From Planctomycetota bacterium (lineage in GTDB: Bacteria; Planctomycetota; Brocadiia; SM23-32), in NCBI GenBank assembly GCA_018334735.1, contig JAGXLK010000144.1, forward strand, positions 1 through 6,430: a stretch of 6,430 nucleotides of DNA. The letters run 5' to 3'. The notes beneath the pieces are model-generated. The model was not told where the DNA came from. It worked only from the letters and a program-made list of their open reading frames with translations, and ran no database searches. Positions 1 through 6,430 of this stretch are shown in pieces. Positions within the stretch are counted from its first letter, which is position 1; every line of letters begins with the position of its first letter. Made by a program: the position numbers and the translations under genes.

Positions 1-1
1 G

Positions 2-3000
2 AGAGGATTCACCTGGATACCGTTTGAACATCAGGTCCAGCTCAAAGTTAAGACCGAAGAACCGGTCTACAAATCCGGCAAAAAGATTGGCACAATCACG
101 AACCTGTCATTCCAGAAAGTCCCCCCGCCGGGCACGAAGCTTTTTCTCGGTCTGACCGATTGCCGGGGACGCGTGTTGCAGAAAGACACGCCAAAACTTG
201 CCGCAAGCAAGAAAACTATTGAAACCGTGTTCACCATGCCCGAAGGCGGCCCGGAACGAGTCTCAAGCTACTGGATCACGGCCGTGTGCCGAAACGGAGA
301 TCAAATCCTCGGGAAATCCCGTCCCGTTCAGATCCAGCGCAATGATCGTTGGGGAATGCGAAGGCAATTCCAGTTCTCGGTCTGGAGTCGCGGCGGCCCC
401 GAACCCTACATGAAATTGCTCCGCGATGCCGGCTTCAACGCGCTGGGAATGCAGGGCAATCCCGCCACCGAAGACCAGTACGGCATCCGGAGCTACCGCG
501 AAGGTCTCTCCCGCCGGGTCAGCACGTTCAGCGTCGAGATCAAACATCCCACCTGGAAAGAAACGCGCGATTGGATGGAAAAGGCAATTGAGAAAGAACG
601 TCAGAAACAGGGTCCCGCCAGTCGGGCGCGTTGTCTGCTCTCCCTCCAGGAAGAAGGTGGATTCAAAGGCGGGTGGGGACGCCGGTATTACTGGAAAGAA
701 AAAACCGCCCCCCCTGTGGCGCAAAAAATGTTCGCCGGCTATCTCCGAGAGATCTACGAAGGCGATATCAAAACGCTTAACCGGGAATGGAACGTGGATT
801 ACGAGGATTTCGACGAAATCCCTCTGCGGAAAGATTATCTCGCCGGCCGCCGGATGAAAAAAGTCAACATCCACGCTGAGGCCTGGGAAGGCGGCAAACA
901 AACCGAACAAAAAGGCGGGGAGCGACCGCCTGAGGACAAAACCGACGTTACAAGCCCGTATCTCGCCCACGCCGCCCCGTACAAGGAAACCTATCATTTT
1001 TTCGACTGGTACTACCAGAAGTACTGCGACATGGCAGTGGAGGTTTATCGAAAATATCGGAACCCCGTCCCCCTGACGATCTGCAGCGCGCCGGGCGGAT
1101 TCTATCCCAAAGTGGACGTCTACAATTTCCGCGGGCAGGGACCGTTCCGCCCGAAAGAACGCGGGCTGCTGGCGAACACGCGTGCCCGACGCCGCTACGG
1201 TGACATCCCCGGTTTTGGACTGCACTGGGCGTATTTCGATCTGCGGCCCCTGTGGGAAAGCGTCCTGTTCTCCTCGATCCTCGCCGGCAACACGCATATC
1301 GACTACTGGGTCGATATGCCGCTGAGCCTGAACGCCGACCTCACGCACACGCGGGCCTCACAATGGACGTCAGAACTTCGGGAACAGTTGCGTCCCATCG
1401 AACCGATCCTTCTCCACAAGCGAATACGTTACACGCCCGGGCTCGGCATCTATGGTGCGGATCGCGAAAGTTACGGTGCCCTCGAAGAAAGCGGTTACAT
1501 GCCGCGGAGCGTGGGACCGGAAGATTTCGACGAGATTTCGGTGCTTGTCGCCGGGGCCAAAAAGCTGGATCGGCCCGCCGCCGAGAAACTGGTTACGTTC
1601 GTGCGAAACGGCGGCTTGCTCATCTCCTCCCCGCAGATTGGTTCCGAATCAGCGCACGGCAATCCGCTCCGGATCTATCCACCGGAAAAAAGCCCCCTCA
1701 CCGACATCCTCGGGTTCCGCCTCCTCGCTACCAGCCACAAACTTGTCAAAAAACGGAAAGCGCCGACGATCGAACTGAGCATAGAGCACGAGGCCATACC
1801 CGTCCAAAACGTCGCCATCAGAAGCCGCGGCCGCGATCGTGTGATGAACATGGAAGACGATATTGAAGTGGTCGCGGAATATGAAAACGGCGATCCGCTT
1901 ATCCTGACCCGAAAGGTGGGCCGGGGTCGGGTCATACACCTGAACTTCATGCACGACTGGTATCACTGGTGGAATACCTTCTACGAACCGTCGCGCGAGG
2001 CGTATCGCAAACTCATCAAGAGCATTCTGGAAGCCGATGGGCGGGTGAAGGCGGAACATTATATCGGATTTCGCTCCGCCGAAAAGACATCGTCGAACAA
2101 CGGCTGGTGGGGGATGAAAATGGACGGACAGCCGGCACGGGACGAAGCGGTCCCCTGGTGGGCCAGCCAGCTGTATTCGGATCCGTCCGGGCGACGGCGC
2201 TACCTGGCCGTGTTCTCCGATCATCGTTCGCCGATTATTACCGCCAAGATCAACTGGGAAGGGGAAAAAGGCGCGGTGTACGGTCTGCTCACCGGTCAGC
2301 AAATTACGATGGAGGACGGCGGTTGGACCGCGCAACTGCGCCCGGGAGAAGCCCGGTTGTGGGCCATCGTGCCGGATAAGACCGACGGACTTCAGGTGGA
2401 ATTACCCGCCGGAATCTCTGGAGCCGGTCCCCTTGAAATCGAGGTCCGTCCCGCCACAGAAAAGTCAGAGGCTATCAGCGGATGTATGGTGGACGTTTAC
2501 GGTCCATCCGGCGAAAGGCTTAAGTCCAAATCCCTCCTGAACGGACAGGTTCCTCCCGAGGGGACGACGCTCCGAATTCCGTTTGCGGACAACGATCCGG
2601 CCGGCAAGTATTGCCTGCGGGTGACCGAAAGTCTGACGCGGAAAACGCAGCAGCTGACTATTAGATTTCAGCCCGGGAATTCGCCCGCACGAAGCACCCT
2701 GTGTCCTTTCCCACCGCGGGCCGATGATTTGTGGCAAAGTCAGGAGATGGATCACGAGGATTTTCTGGACGCATTCCGGCGGCTTCGCGAGATTTATCTG
2801 GGGAGCTACGAAGGGCTTGAGACCCGGTATATGCTCAGTTACTACCTGCATGTCCCGTTCCGCCCCGACAATCGTCACGGGATTGTTCGCGATTTGCATC
2901 GCACCAGCTGGGAAATGCACCTGAAAGTATTTGCGGAAGCCCTGAGGGCAGGGGAGAAGTTCTATCTGCTGGCAGAAGATCTGAACATCGATCCGCATTC

Positions 3001-3244
3001 CGGTCTCAGGATCGATCCGCTGGCGGGCGCCGATCCGCAGCGTTTCATCGAACGTCTTGAAAAACAAAACGGAGCCGAAAGAGAGACCCGGATTATTGAC
3101 GGCATTCATTTCAGGATAATTCGGATTGGCGAGGGCGCCCTCATCGTAGGTCAGATCAGCAATGACAGGAACATTTATACCCCTTCAGATTATCAGAAAT
3201 GGCACGAAAGCTTAAAATCCGCCTTCCAAAAACTGGGACAATAA
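2..3244 (+). CDS. Large GH42-like glycoside hydrolase (beta-galactosidase superfamily), 5' end outside window
   Basis: The frame is open from base 2 without a stop, so the GTG at 173 is internal and the true start, with any signal peptide, lies to the left. There are 1080 codons here (numbered from base 2). Residues 1-105 look beta-rich and Ig-like. Residues about 117-467 resemble a GH42 TIM barrel: a helix with LNREW (259-263) in a context typical of that family, and LQEEGG (215-220), where a Glu could be the acid/base. About 478-660 resembles the GATase-like beta-galactosidase trimerisation domain, with FVRNGGLLISSPQ near 533-545. About 792-892 is a beta-sandwich, and 905-1080 an unrecognised alpha/beta domain. 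I could not find a clear GH42 nucleophile Glu, so activity and substrate are open. A Lys/Gly/Glu-rich insert lies at about 285-315. Family assignment is by motif and layout only; a non-catalytic or uncharacterised relative is possible. It is probably exported, which cannot be shown here. Confidence 0.72.
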   Translation, partial: RGFTWIPFEHQVQLKVKTEEPVYKSGKKIGTITNLSFQKVPPPGTKLFLGLTDCRGRVLQKDTPKLAASKKTIETVFTMPEGGPERVSSYWITAVCRNGDQILGKSRPVQIQRNDRWGMRRQFQFSVWSRGGPEPYMKLLRDAGFNALGMQGNPATEDQYGIRSYREGLSRRVSTFSVEIKHPTWKETRDWMEKAIEKERQKQGPASRARCLLSLQEEGGFKGGWGRRYYWKEKTAPPVAQKMFAGYLREIYEGDIKTLNREWNVDYEDFDEIPLRKDYLAGRRMKKVNIHAEAWEGGKQTEQKGGERPPEDKTDVTSPYLAHAAPYKETYHFFDWYYQKYCDMAVEVYRKYRNPVPLTICSAPGGFYPKVDVYNFRGQGPFRPKERGLLANTRARRRYGDIPGFGLHWAYFDLRPLWESVLFSSILAGNTHIDYWVDMPLSLNADLTHTRASQWTSELREQLRPIEPILLHKRIRYTPGLGIYGADRESYGALEESGYMPRSVGPEDFDEISVLVAGAKKLDRPAAEKLVTFVRNGGLLISSPQIGSESAHGNPLRIYPPEKSPLTDILGFRLLATSHKLVKKRKAPTIELSIEHEAIPVQNVAIRSRGRDRVMNMEDDIEVVAEYENGDPLILTRKVGRGRVIHLNFMHDWYHWWNTFYEPSREAYRKLIKSILEADGRVKAEHYIGFRSAEKTSSNNGWWGMKMDGQPARDEAVPWWASQLYSDPSGRRRYLAVFSDHRSPIITAKINWEGEKGAVYGLLTGQQITMEDGGWTAQLRPGEARLWAIVPDKTDGLQVELPAGISGAGPLEIEVRPATEKSEAISGCMVDVYGPSGERLKSKSLLNGQVPPEGTTLRIPFADNDPAGKYCLRVTESLTRKTQQLTIRFQPGNSPARSTLCPFPPRADDLWQSQEMDHEDFLDAFRRLREIYLGSYEGLETRYMLSYYLHVPFRPDNRHGIVRDLHRTSWEMHLKVFAEALRAGEKFYLLAEDLNIDPHSGLRIDPLAGADPQRFIERLEKQNGAERETRIIDGIHFRIIRIGEGALIVGQISNDRNIYTPSDYQKWHESLKSAFQKLGQ

Positions 3245-4173
3245 TTGCGCAAGGATGGGCCAATGAGTGCTTTGCACTGGATTATTTAGCCAAATACTTG
3301 ATTCTGCCCAAAGCACTTCCTAAACTGGGGAATGGAGTTTGGTACCTGCAGCGCTTCGGAGACAGATTTTACGTGAACACGAAAATTCTCGTGGCTATTT
3401 TAGTCGCTGGATCATTCCTGCGGGGTTATCTTGTTGTAACGGCGGCGGGAACCAATAATGACGCCTACAAATATATTCGCACCGCTGAAATGATGTCTCA
3501 GAAGGGACTTATGGCGGGAATGAAGGGGGATTATTTTTGGCCGTATTATCCCGTCAACCGCCAACTACCGATGTACCCTTTCCTTGGGTCTCTGCTAAAT
3601 GTTGCAGTGGGCAATATGATGCTCTCTCTGCGGCTCATCAGCGCCATTGCCGGGATAGCACTCATATGGCTGACTTATGCGATCGCCCGCGAGCTATTCG
3701 AGCGCGATGACATTGCGCTACTTTCTGCCGCTCTTGTGGCTTTCCACCCGGAATTCACCCGCGCATCGGCAGCGGTTTACCGCGAGGTCCTGATGGCGGC
3801 ATTAATTGCCTTCTCATTATTATTGGTCCTGTGGGCCATAAAAAAACCACACGCGAGGGTCCTTTGTCCTGCTCTTGCAGGATTAAGTTTGTTCGCGGCA
3901 TTTATGACGCGACCTGAAGGTGTCGCGGCCGCCCTCGCGGGGGGACTCACTGTTTTGTTGCTGCGGAAAAATTTAGCCTGGAAAAAACGCATTGTTATCT
4001 GCGGGATAATGACACTTTTTTTCTTCGCGCTGGAGGTTCCATATATCTGGTGGCTCAAGCGGGAAACGGGCCGCTGGATGGTCACCCAGTGGCAGGTACA
4101 GAACAAAATGACAAGACATGAAGCTGCCACCCGCTTTCTCCTGAATGAACGGGAAGATGATGGGATTCATTGA
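3199..4173 (+). CDS. PMT/ArnT-type membrane glycosyltransferase, N-terminal half of a frameshifted gene
   Basis: This encodes the N-terminal part of a GT-C glycosyltransferase of the PMT_2 (GT39/ArnT-like) type, which moves a sugar from a polyprenyl-phosphate donor to an acceptor on the outer face of the inner membrane. Family marks are an Asp-Ala-x-x-Tyr motif after the first membrane segment (D88), LPMYP (123-127), HPEF (183-186) before a conserved Arg-Ser helix, and TRPEG (237-241). Hydrophobic segments lie near 62-82, 123-144, 146-166, 172-184, 196-213, 220-237, 243-256 and 264-285. The frame stops at 4171-4173, before the remaining membrane segments and the soluble tail, which continue in another frame from 4145. 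The ATG at 3199 gives the longest product and overlaps the upstream gene by 46 bases but has no visible Shine-Dalgarno. GTG at 3373, with GGAGA at 3358-3362, starts just before the first membrane segment and fits the family length better. Donor and acceptor are unknown. Confidence 0.8.
   Translation: MARKLKIRLPKTGTIIAQGWANECFALDYLAKYLILPKALPKLGNGVWYLQRFGDRFYVNTKILVAILVAGSFLRGYLVVTAAGTNNDAYKYIRTAEMMSQKGLMAGMKGDYFWPYYPVNRQLPMYPFLGSLLNVAVGNMMLSLRLISAIAGIALIWLTYAIARELFERDDIALLSAALVAFHPEFTRASAAVYREVLMAALIAFSLLLVLWAIKKPHARVLCPALAGLSLFAAFMTRPEGVAAALAGGLTVLLLRKNLAWKKRIVICGIMTLFFFALEVPYIWWLKRETGRWMVTQWQVQNKMTRHEAATRFLLNEREDDGIH
3358..3362 (+). promoter_or_regulatory. Possible ribosome binding site for an alternative GTG start at 3373
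   Basis: GGAGA lies 10 bases upstream of an in-frame GTG at 3373. Starting there removes 58 N-terminal residues that lack family motifs and puts the first membrane segment at the N-terminus, as is usual in PMT-type proteins. The competing ATG at 3199 has no such sequence. The motif is short and could be chance. Confidence 0.35.
4145..4173 (+). other. Frameshift interval joining the two halves of the PMT-type gene
   Basis: Frame 1 stops at 4171-4173 and frame 2 is closed by TGA at 4142-4144, so any join must fall in this interval and needs one extra base (or two missing). Removing one G from GGG at 4151-4153 or at 4162-4164 restores a single frame, giving for example DDGFIDCIFQHL across the second run. 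I see no classic slippery heptamer followed by a structure, so a mutation or a sequencing/assembly error is more likely than programmed shifting. Confidence 0.7.
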
Positions 4174-4846
4174 TTGCATTTTCCAGCACCTTAGCAAGCT
4201 TTACGACGCTTTCGATATAATCTTACTGCCAGGGATGATATATTTGCTCGCCCGGGGACGCCAGCATCTGAAAGGAATCCGTTTTGGCATTATCGTTGCC
4301 CTGTTGTTTATGGGTATCCACATCGGCATGTGTGGATATGGTGCGACCGGGTGGATCCAAGAACGTTATTACCGACCACTTGTGCCTTTGGCGGCAATGT
4401 TGGCAGCATTGGGATATTATTGTCTCGCCAAAGACATCAAAAAGAAACCCGTATTAATTATCCTGGGAACTCTGACCCTGGCGGCTTGTCTTGTGGATAT
4501 GCTTAACAAGCCAATTCGGGAACATCGTGCGCCACAAACGCAAGCGGGGCATTGGCTGCGAAAACACGATCCAGATTACCGAGGTTTTGTTATTTCAAAT
4601 TATTCCCAACCTGTGCTTTACGCCGATATGAAATACTTTGACCCAAGACGCAACGAAAAGCTTTTCCACGAGTTAAGTCGACGTGGCGCACCTCTAAAAT
4701 ACGTCATACTTGACGGGGATGAAGAAGGGAAATGGTATACTCGTCATGTACGTGACAACAGTTGGGAGTTAATATACAAAACCAAGGAGCGCAATATCCG
4801 CATCTACGAAAATCCGGCGGCGACGCGGGAAGAAAAACCATCTTAG
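4145..4846 (+). CDS. PMT/ArnT-type glycosyltransferase, C-terminal half (membrane segments plus soluble tail)
   Basis: This is the missing C-terminal part of the protein begun at 3199. It has hydrophobic segments at about 21-36, 45-64, 75-96 and 101-118, with ERYYRPLVP (73-81) matching the conserved RY-x(2)-P-x(2)-P segment of late membrane helices in bacterial PMT_2 proteins. A soluble tail of about 115 residues follows, with AGHWLRKHDP (134-143) and an alternating beta/alpha pattern ending in NIRIYEN (217-223), as is common at the end of such proteins. It lacks the N-terminal catalytic Asp region, so it cannot act alone as a transferase of this family. Frame 2 is closed by TGA at 4142-4144 just before the ATG. 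ATGs at 4145, 4157 and 4160 could serve reinitiation, but none has a well-spaced ribosome binding site. Joined to the first half, the product would be about 490-550 residues, normal for the family. Confidence 0.75.
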   Translation: MNGKMMGFIDCIFQHLSKLYDAFDIILLPGMIYLLARGRQHLKGIRFGIIVALLFMGIHIGMCGYGATGWIQERYYRPLVPLAAMLAALGYYCLAKDIKKKPVLIILGTLTLAACLVDMLNKPIREHRAPQTQAGHWLRKHDPDYRGFVISNYSQPVLYADMKYFDPRRNEKLFHELSRRGAPLKYVILDGDEEGKWYTRHVRDNSWELIYKTKERNIRIYENPAATREEKPS

Positions 4847-4884
4847 TTCCCTGCCTGGTGGTCCGTTTCACCAGAACCATAGGG

Positions 4885-4913
4885 ATGTAATAAAGACAAG
4901 GACAGTATATAAT
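4885..4913 (+). promoter_or_regulatory. Candidate sigma70-type promoter for the sugar transferase gene
   Basis: A perfect TATAAT lies at 4908-4913 in the AT-rich gap, with a poor -35 (ATGTAA, 4885-4890, three of six consensus bases) at 17-base spacing. Transcription would begin near 4920 and leave a leader of about 40 bases before the ATG at 4962. There is no TGn extension. The weak -35 would suit a promoter needing an activator, but in an AT-rich gap a TATAAT can occur by chance. Confidence 0.4.
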
Positions 4914-4927
4914 TACATTTTGTAATT
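4911..4927. promoter_or_regulatory. Perfect 7-bp inverted repeat overlapping the candidate -10: possible operator
   Basis: AATTACA, a TTT spacer, then TGTAATT form an exact inverted repeat. It overlaps the last three bases of the candidate -10 and would cover the expected transcription start, which is where a repressor dimer would block initiation. As RNA it could be a weak AT-rich hairpin followed by only two more U and a C, a poor terminator. It occurs once in the gap, and no regulator gene is in the window. Confidence 0.35.
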
Positions 4928-4961
4928 TTCTCCTGTAGAAAAATCCAAGACATCTTGCTTT

Positions 4962-6347
4962 ATGCAACTGAAAGAACAGTCCAACATCGGTAAGGCAGCC
5001 GTTTGTTTGATCGATGTTCTGGTCATCTACGCTGCATATCGCATCGCGTACGTAGTTTTTGCGCAACACCACATAGCTCGTTATGATGCGCAACCTCCGC
5101 CTCCCGCCCGTTATATATGGCTGGTATTCATATTCATTCCGCTGGTCTGCGCCCTCTTGTATCACTATAACCTGCTGGAGATCGTCCGCTCGCGACATTC
5201 AAAACAGGTTATTATACGGGTCACAAAAACCTTTCTTCTGGTGGGCATAGCTCTCAGTGGAATGATTTTCATTACAAAGGCTAAATATTATAGCCGCCTG
5301 CTTTTTGGCACCCATGTCTTGCTTGCTTACTTTCTGGTGCTCATTGAAAAAACAATTTTTAACTACCTGGGCCGTAAAGGGATTCTTTATTTGGGGGCTG
5401 TCCGGCACGCATTAGTCGTAGGAGAAGGGCCAAAAGCCGAACGCATAAGAGGCATTATTGAGAAAGATCCCGGCCTTAAACTGGACAAAAGTGCCGCTTT
5501 CCCTGCTTCTGTTAGCTTCGATACATTCAAAAACTATCTGCTTCAGAACCCCATAGACGAGATCTATTTTGTCTTGCCTCGGAGCAAGACATTGAAATTT
5601 ACAATCGATCCCTTCTTGAAATTCTGCGAAAGGATAGGAGTGCCGGCTAAAGTTGTTGTAAATATGTCGGACCAACTCAAATACTTTGAAACGAGCTTAA
5701 CTTCGGTTGAGGATATGCCTGCTGTCGTTGTCCACCCCCCGCACCTTGACCCGGACCGGGCAATGATCAAACGCCTGATGGACATTGCGGGCTCACTTAT
5801 GGGCCTGACGATAACCGCTTTAGTTATGCCTGTGATAGCCATAATGATCAAACTGGACAGCGAGGGTCCGGTTTTCTACCACCAGAGGCGCGTCGGGCAG
5901 AACGGACGCCTATTCCGCATTCATAAGTTCCGTTCTATGGTGATTGGGGCAGATGAGATGAAAGCAGAACTGGAAGCTCACAATGAAATGGACGGACCGA
6001 TTTTCAAGATGCAGGACGATCCACGGATTACCCGGGTAGGAGCGTTTTTGCGCCGGTTCAACATTGACGAGTTCCCTCAGTTCTGGAACGTTTTGAAAGG
6101 AGAAATGAGCCTTGTGGGCACCCGGCCTCCGACGCCCGAGGAAGTGGACGAATATGAGTTGTGGCACTACCGTCGTATCAGCATCCGTCCCGGAATAACC
6201 GGCATGTGGCAGGTGTCAGGGCGCCAGGAGATCCGTAATTTTCGCAAAATTGTGCAGCTGGATCTGAAATACATCGATGAATGGTCCCTGGGATTGGACT
6301 TAAAAATCCTTGGAAGAACGTTTTTCCACTTTCCGCGCGGGGAATAG
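4962..6347 (+). CDS. Exopolysaccharide biosynthesis polyprenyl glycosylphosphotransferase (initiating sugar-1-phosphate transferase)
   Basis: This enzyme transfers a hexose-1-phosphate from a nucleotide sugar to undecaprenyl phosphate at the inner membrane, the first committed step of many capsule, colanic-acid-like and O-antigen pathways. The 461 residues match the usual length. Hydrophobic segments lie near 12-34, 49-70, 88-106 and 112-136. A short Rossmann-like region starts with VVGEGP (152-157). A membrane hairpin (about 268-297) precedes the bacterial sugar transferase domain (pfam02397 type), with HQRRVG (307-312), HKFRSM (321-326), the catalytic Asp-Glu pair in IDEFPQ (D369, E370), GTRPP (386-390) and PGITGMWQVSGR (410-421). 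All signature blocks are intact, so it is probably active. The sugar (glucose, galactose or another) cannot be read from sequence, so no WcaJ/WbaP-type name is given. The ATG at 4962 has no Shine-Dalgarno-like sequence, but it places the first membrane helix as expected. The Rossmann-like part looks shorter than usual, lacking the common Gly-Phe-x-Asp-Asp stretch. Confidence 0.95.
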   Translation: MQLKEQSNIGKAAVCLIDVLVIYAAYRIAYVVFAQHHIARYDAQPPPPARYIWLVFIFIPLVCALLYHYNLLEIVRSRHSKQVIIRVTKTFLLVGIALSGMIFITKAKYYSRLLFGTHVLLAYFLVLIEKTIFNYLGRKGILYLGAVRHALVVGEGPKAERIRGIIEKDPGLKLDKSAAFPASVSFDTFKNYLLQNPIDEIYFVLPRSKTLKFTIDPFLKFCERIGVPAKVVVNMSDQLKYFETSLTSVEDMPAVVVHPPHLDPDRAMIKRLMDIAGSLMGLTITALVMPVIAIMIKLDSEGPVFYHQRRVGQNGRLFRIHKFRSMVIGADEMKAELEAHNEMDGPIFKMQDDPRITRVGAFLRRFNIDEFPQFWNVLKGEMSLVGTRPPTPEEVDEYELWHYRRISIRPGITGMWQVSGRQEIRNFRKIVQLDLKYIDEWSLGLDLKILGRTFFHFPRGE

Positions 6348-6399
6348 CAACACATTGTATAAGTCAATCCTCGCGTAGCAGTTATTGCAAAAAAACGGT

Positions 6400-6430
6400 A
6401 TGACAATATCTGGAGAATCGTTAAAATCGT
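6400..6430 (+). CDS. Possible start of a further gene, cut by the right edge
   Basis: An ATG at 6400 opens a frame (MTISGESLKS) that runs to the window end without a stop, 52 bases after the sugar transferase. No clear ribosome binding site precedes it, although the sugar transferase start also lacks one. Ten codons are far too few to name a product. Alternatively, GGAG at 6412-6415 could serve a start just beyond the edge. Confidence 0.22.
   Translation, partial: MTISGESLKS

Noticed and set aside
173..175. GTG at 173 as the start of the hydrolase gene
   Set aside because: The frame is open from base 2 and the preceding codons read as a continuous beta-rich protein, so the gene begins outside the window.
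263..1348. A 361-codon open frame on the - strand inside the hydrolase gene
   Set aside because: It lies opposite a clearly coding GC-rich gene, and its product has no recognisable domain. Long antisense frames are expected in GC-rich coding DNA. The same applies to the - strand frames at 1649-2335 and 2465-3109.
4145..4173. Programmed ribosomal frameshift in the PMT-type gene
   Set aside because: No slippery A/T-rich heptamer and no obvious downstream structure; bacterial PMT-family enzymes are not known to use frameshifting.
4855..4874. Stem-loop CTGGTG/CACCAG just after the PMT-type gene as a rho-independent terminator
   Set aside because: The stem is only 6 bp plus one wobble pair, with an 6-base loop, and is followed by AACCATAGGG rather than a T tract. 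A weak RNA structure is possible but termination is not supported.
4926..4942. TTTTC/GAAAA inverted repeat next to the operator candidate
   Set aside because: Five base pairs in AT-rich DNA are expected by chance and have no positional logic.
6348..6430. Terminator or promoter after the sugar transferase
   Set aside because: No stem followed by T residues is seen. TTGCAA at 6385-6390 has only a weak partner (TATCTG, 6407-6412), too poor to call.

Overview
The window reads as one edge of a bacterial surface- or exopolysaccharide locus, with all recognisable genes on the + strand. It holds a very large glycoside-hydrolase-like protein (cut by the left edge), a polytopic glycosyltransferase of the PMT/ArnT type (GT-C fold) that is split by a frameshift, and a complete polyprenyl-phosphate sugar-1-phosphate transferase that would start synthesis of a lipid-linked polysaccharide. 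No tRNA, rRNA, CRISPR array or insertion sequence was seen.

Layout: 2-3244 is an open frame entering from the left, with an N-terminal beta region, a GH42-like barrel, a beta-galactosidase-trimerisation-like domain, a late beta-sandwich and an unrecognised C-terminal domain. It overlaps by 46 bases the outermost possible start of the next gene (3199). 3199-4173 and 4145-4846 are the N- and C-terminal halves of one PMT-family protein in two frames; the change of frame must lie in 4145-4173. An AT-rich gap (4847-4961) contains a perfect TATAAT and a perfect 7-bp inverted repeat overlapping it, and precedes the sugar transferase at 4962-6347. The last 83 bases contain a possible start of another gene at 6400.

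How the genes may work together (inference): the sugar transferase loads the first sugar onto undecaprenyl phosphate at the inner membrane. The PMT-type protein, if still functional, would add a sugar from a polyprenyl-phosphate donor on the outer face. The large hydrolase-like protein may trim, bind or degrade the polymer, or may belong to an unrelated neighbouring unit.

Organism: not identifiable from this window. A large multidomain GH42-like protein beside polysaccharide genes, moderate GC and weak Shine-Dalgarno sequences would fit a PVC-group bacterium (Planctomycetota, Kiritimatiellota, Lentisphaerota, Omnitrophota) or a similar environmental lineage, but this is a low-confidence guess. 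Base composition falls between the hydrolase gene and the downstream genes, so the window may span a junction between two segments of different history.
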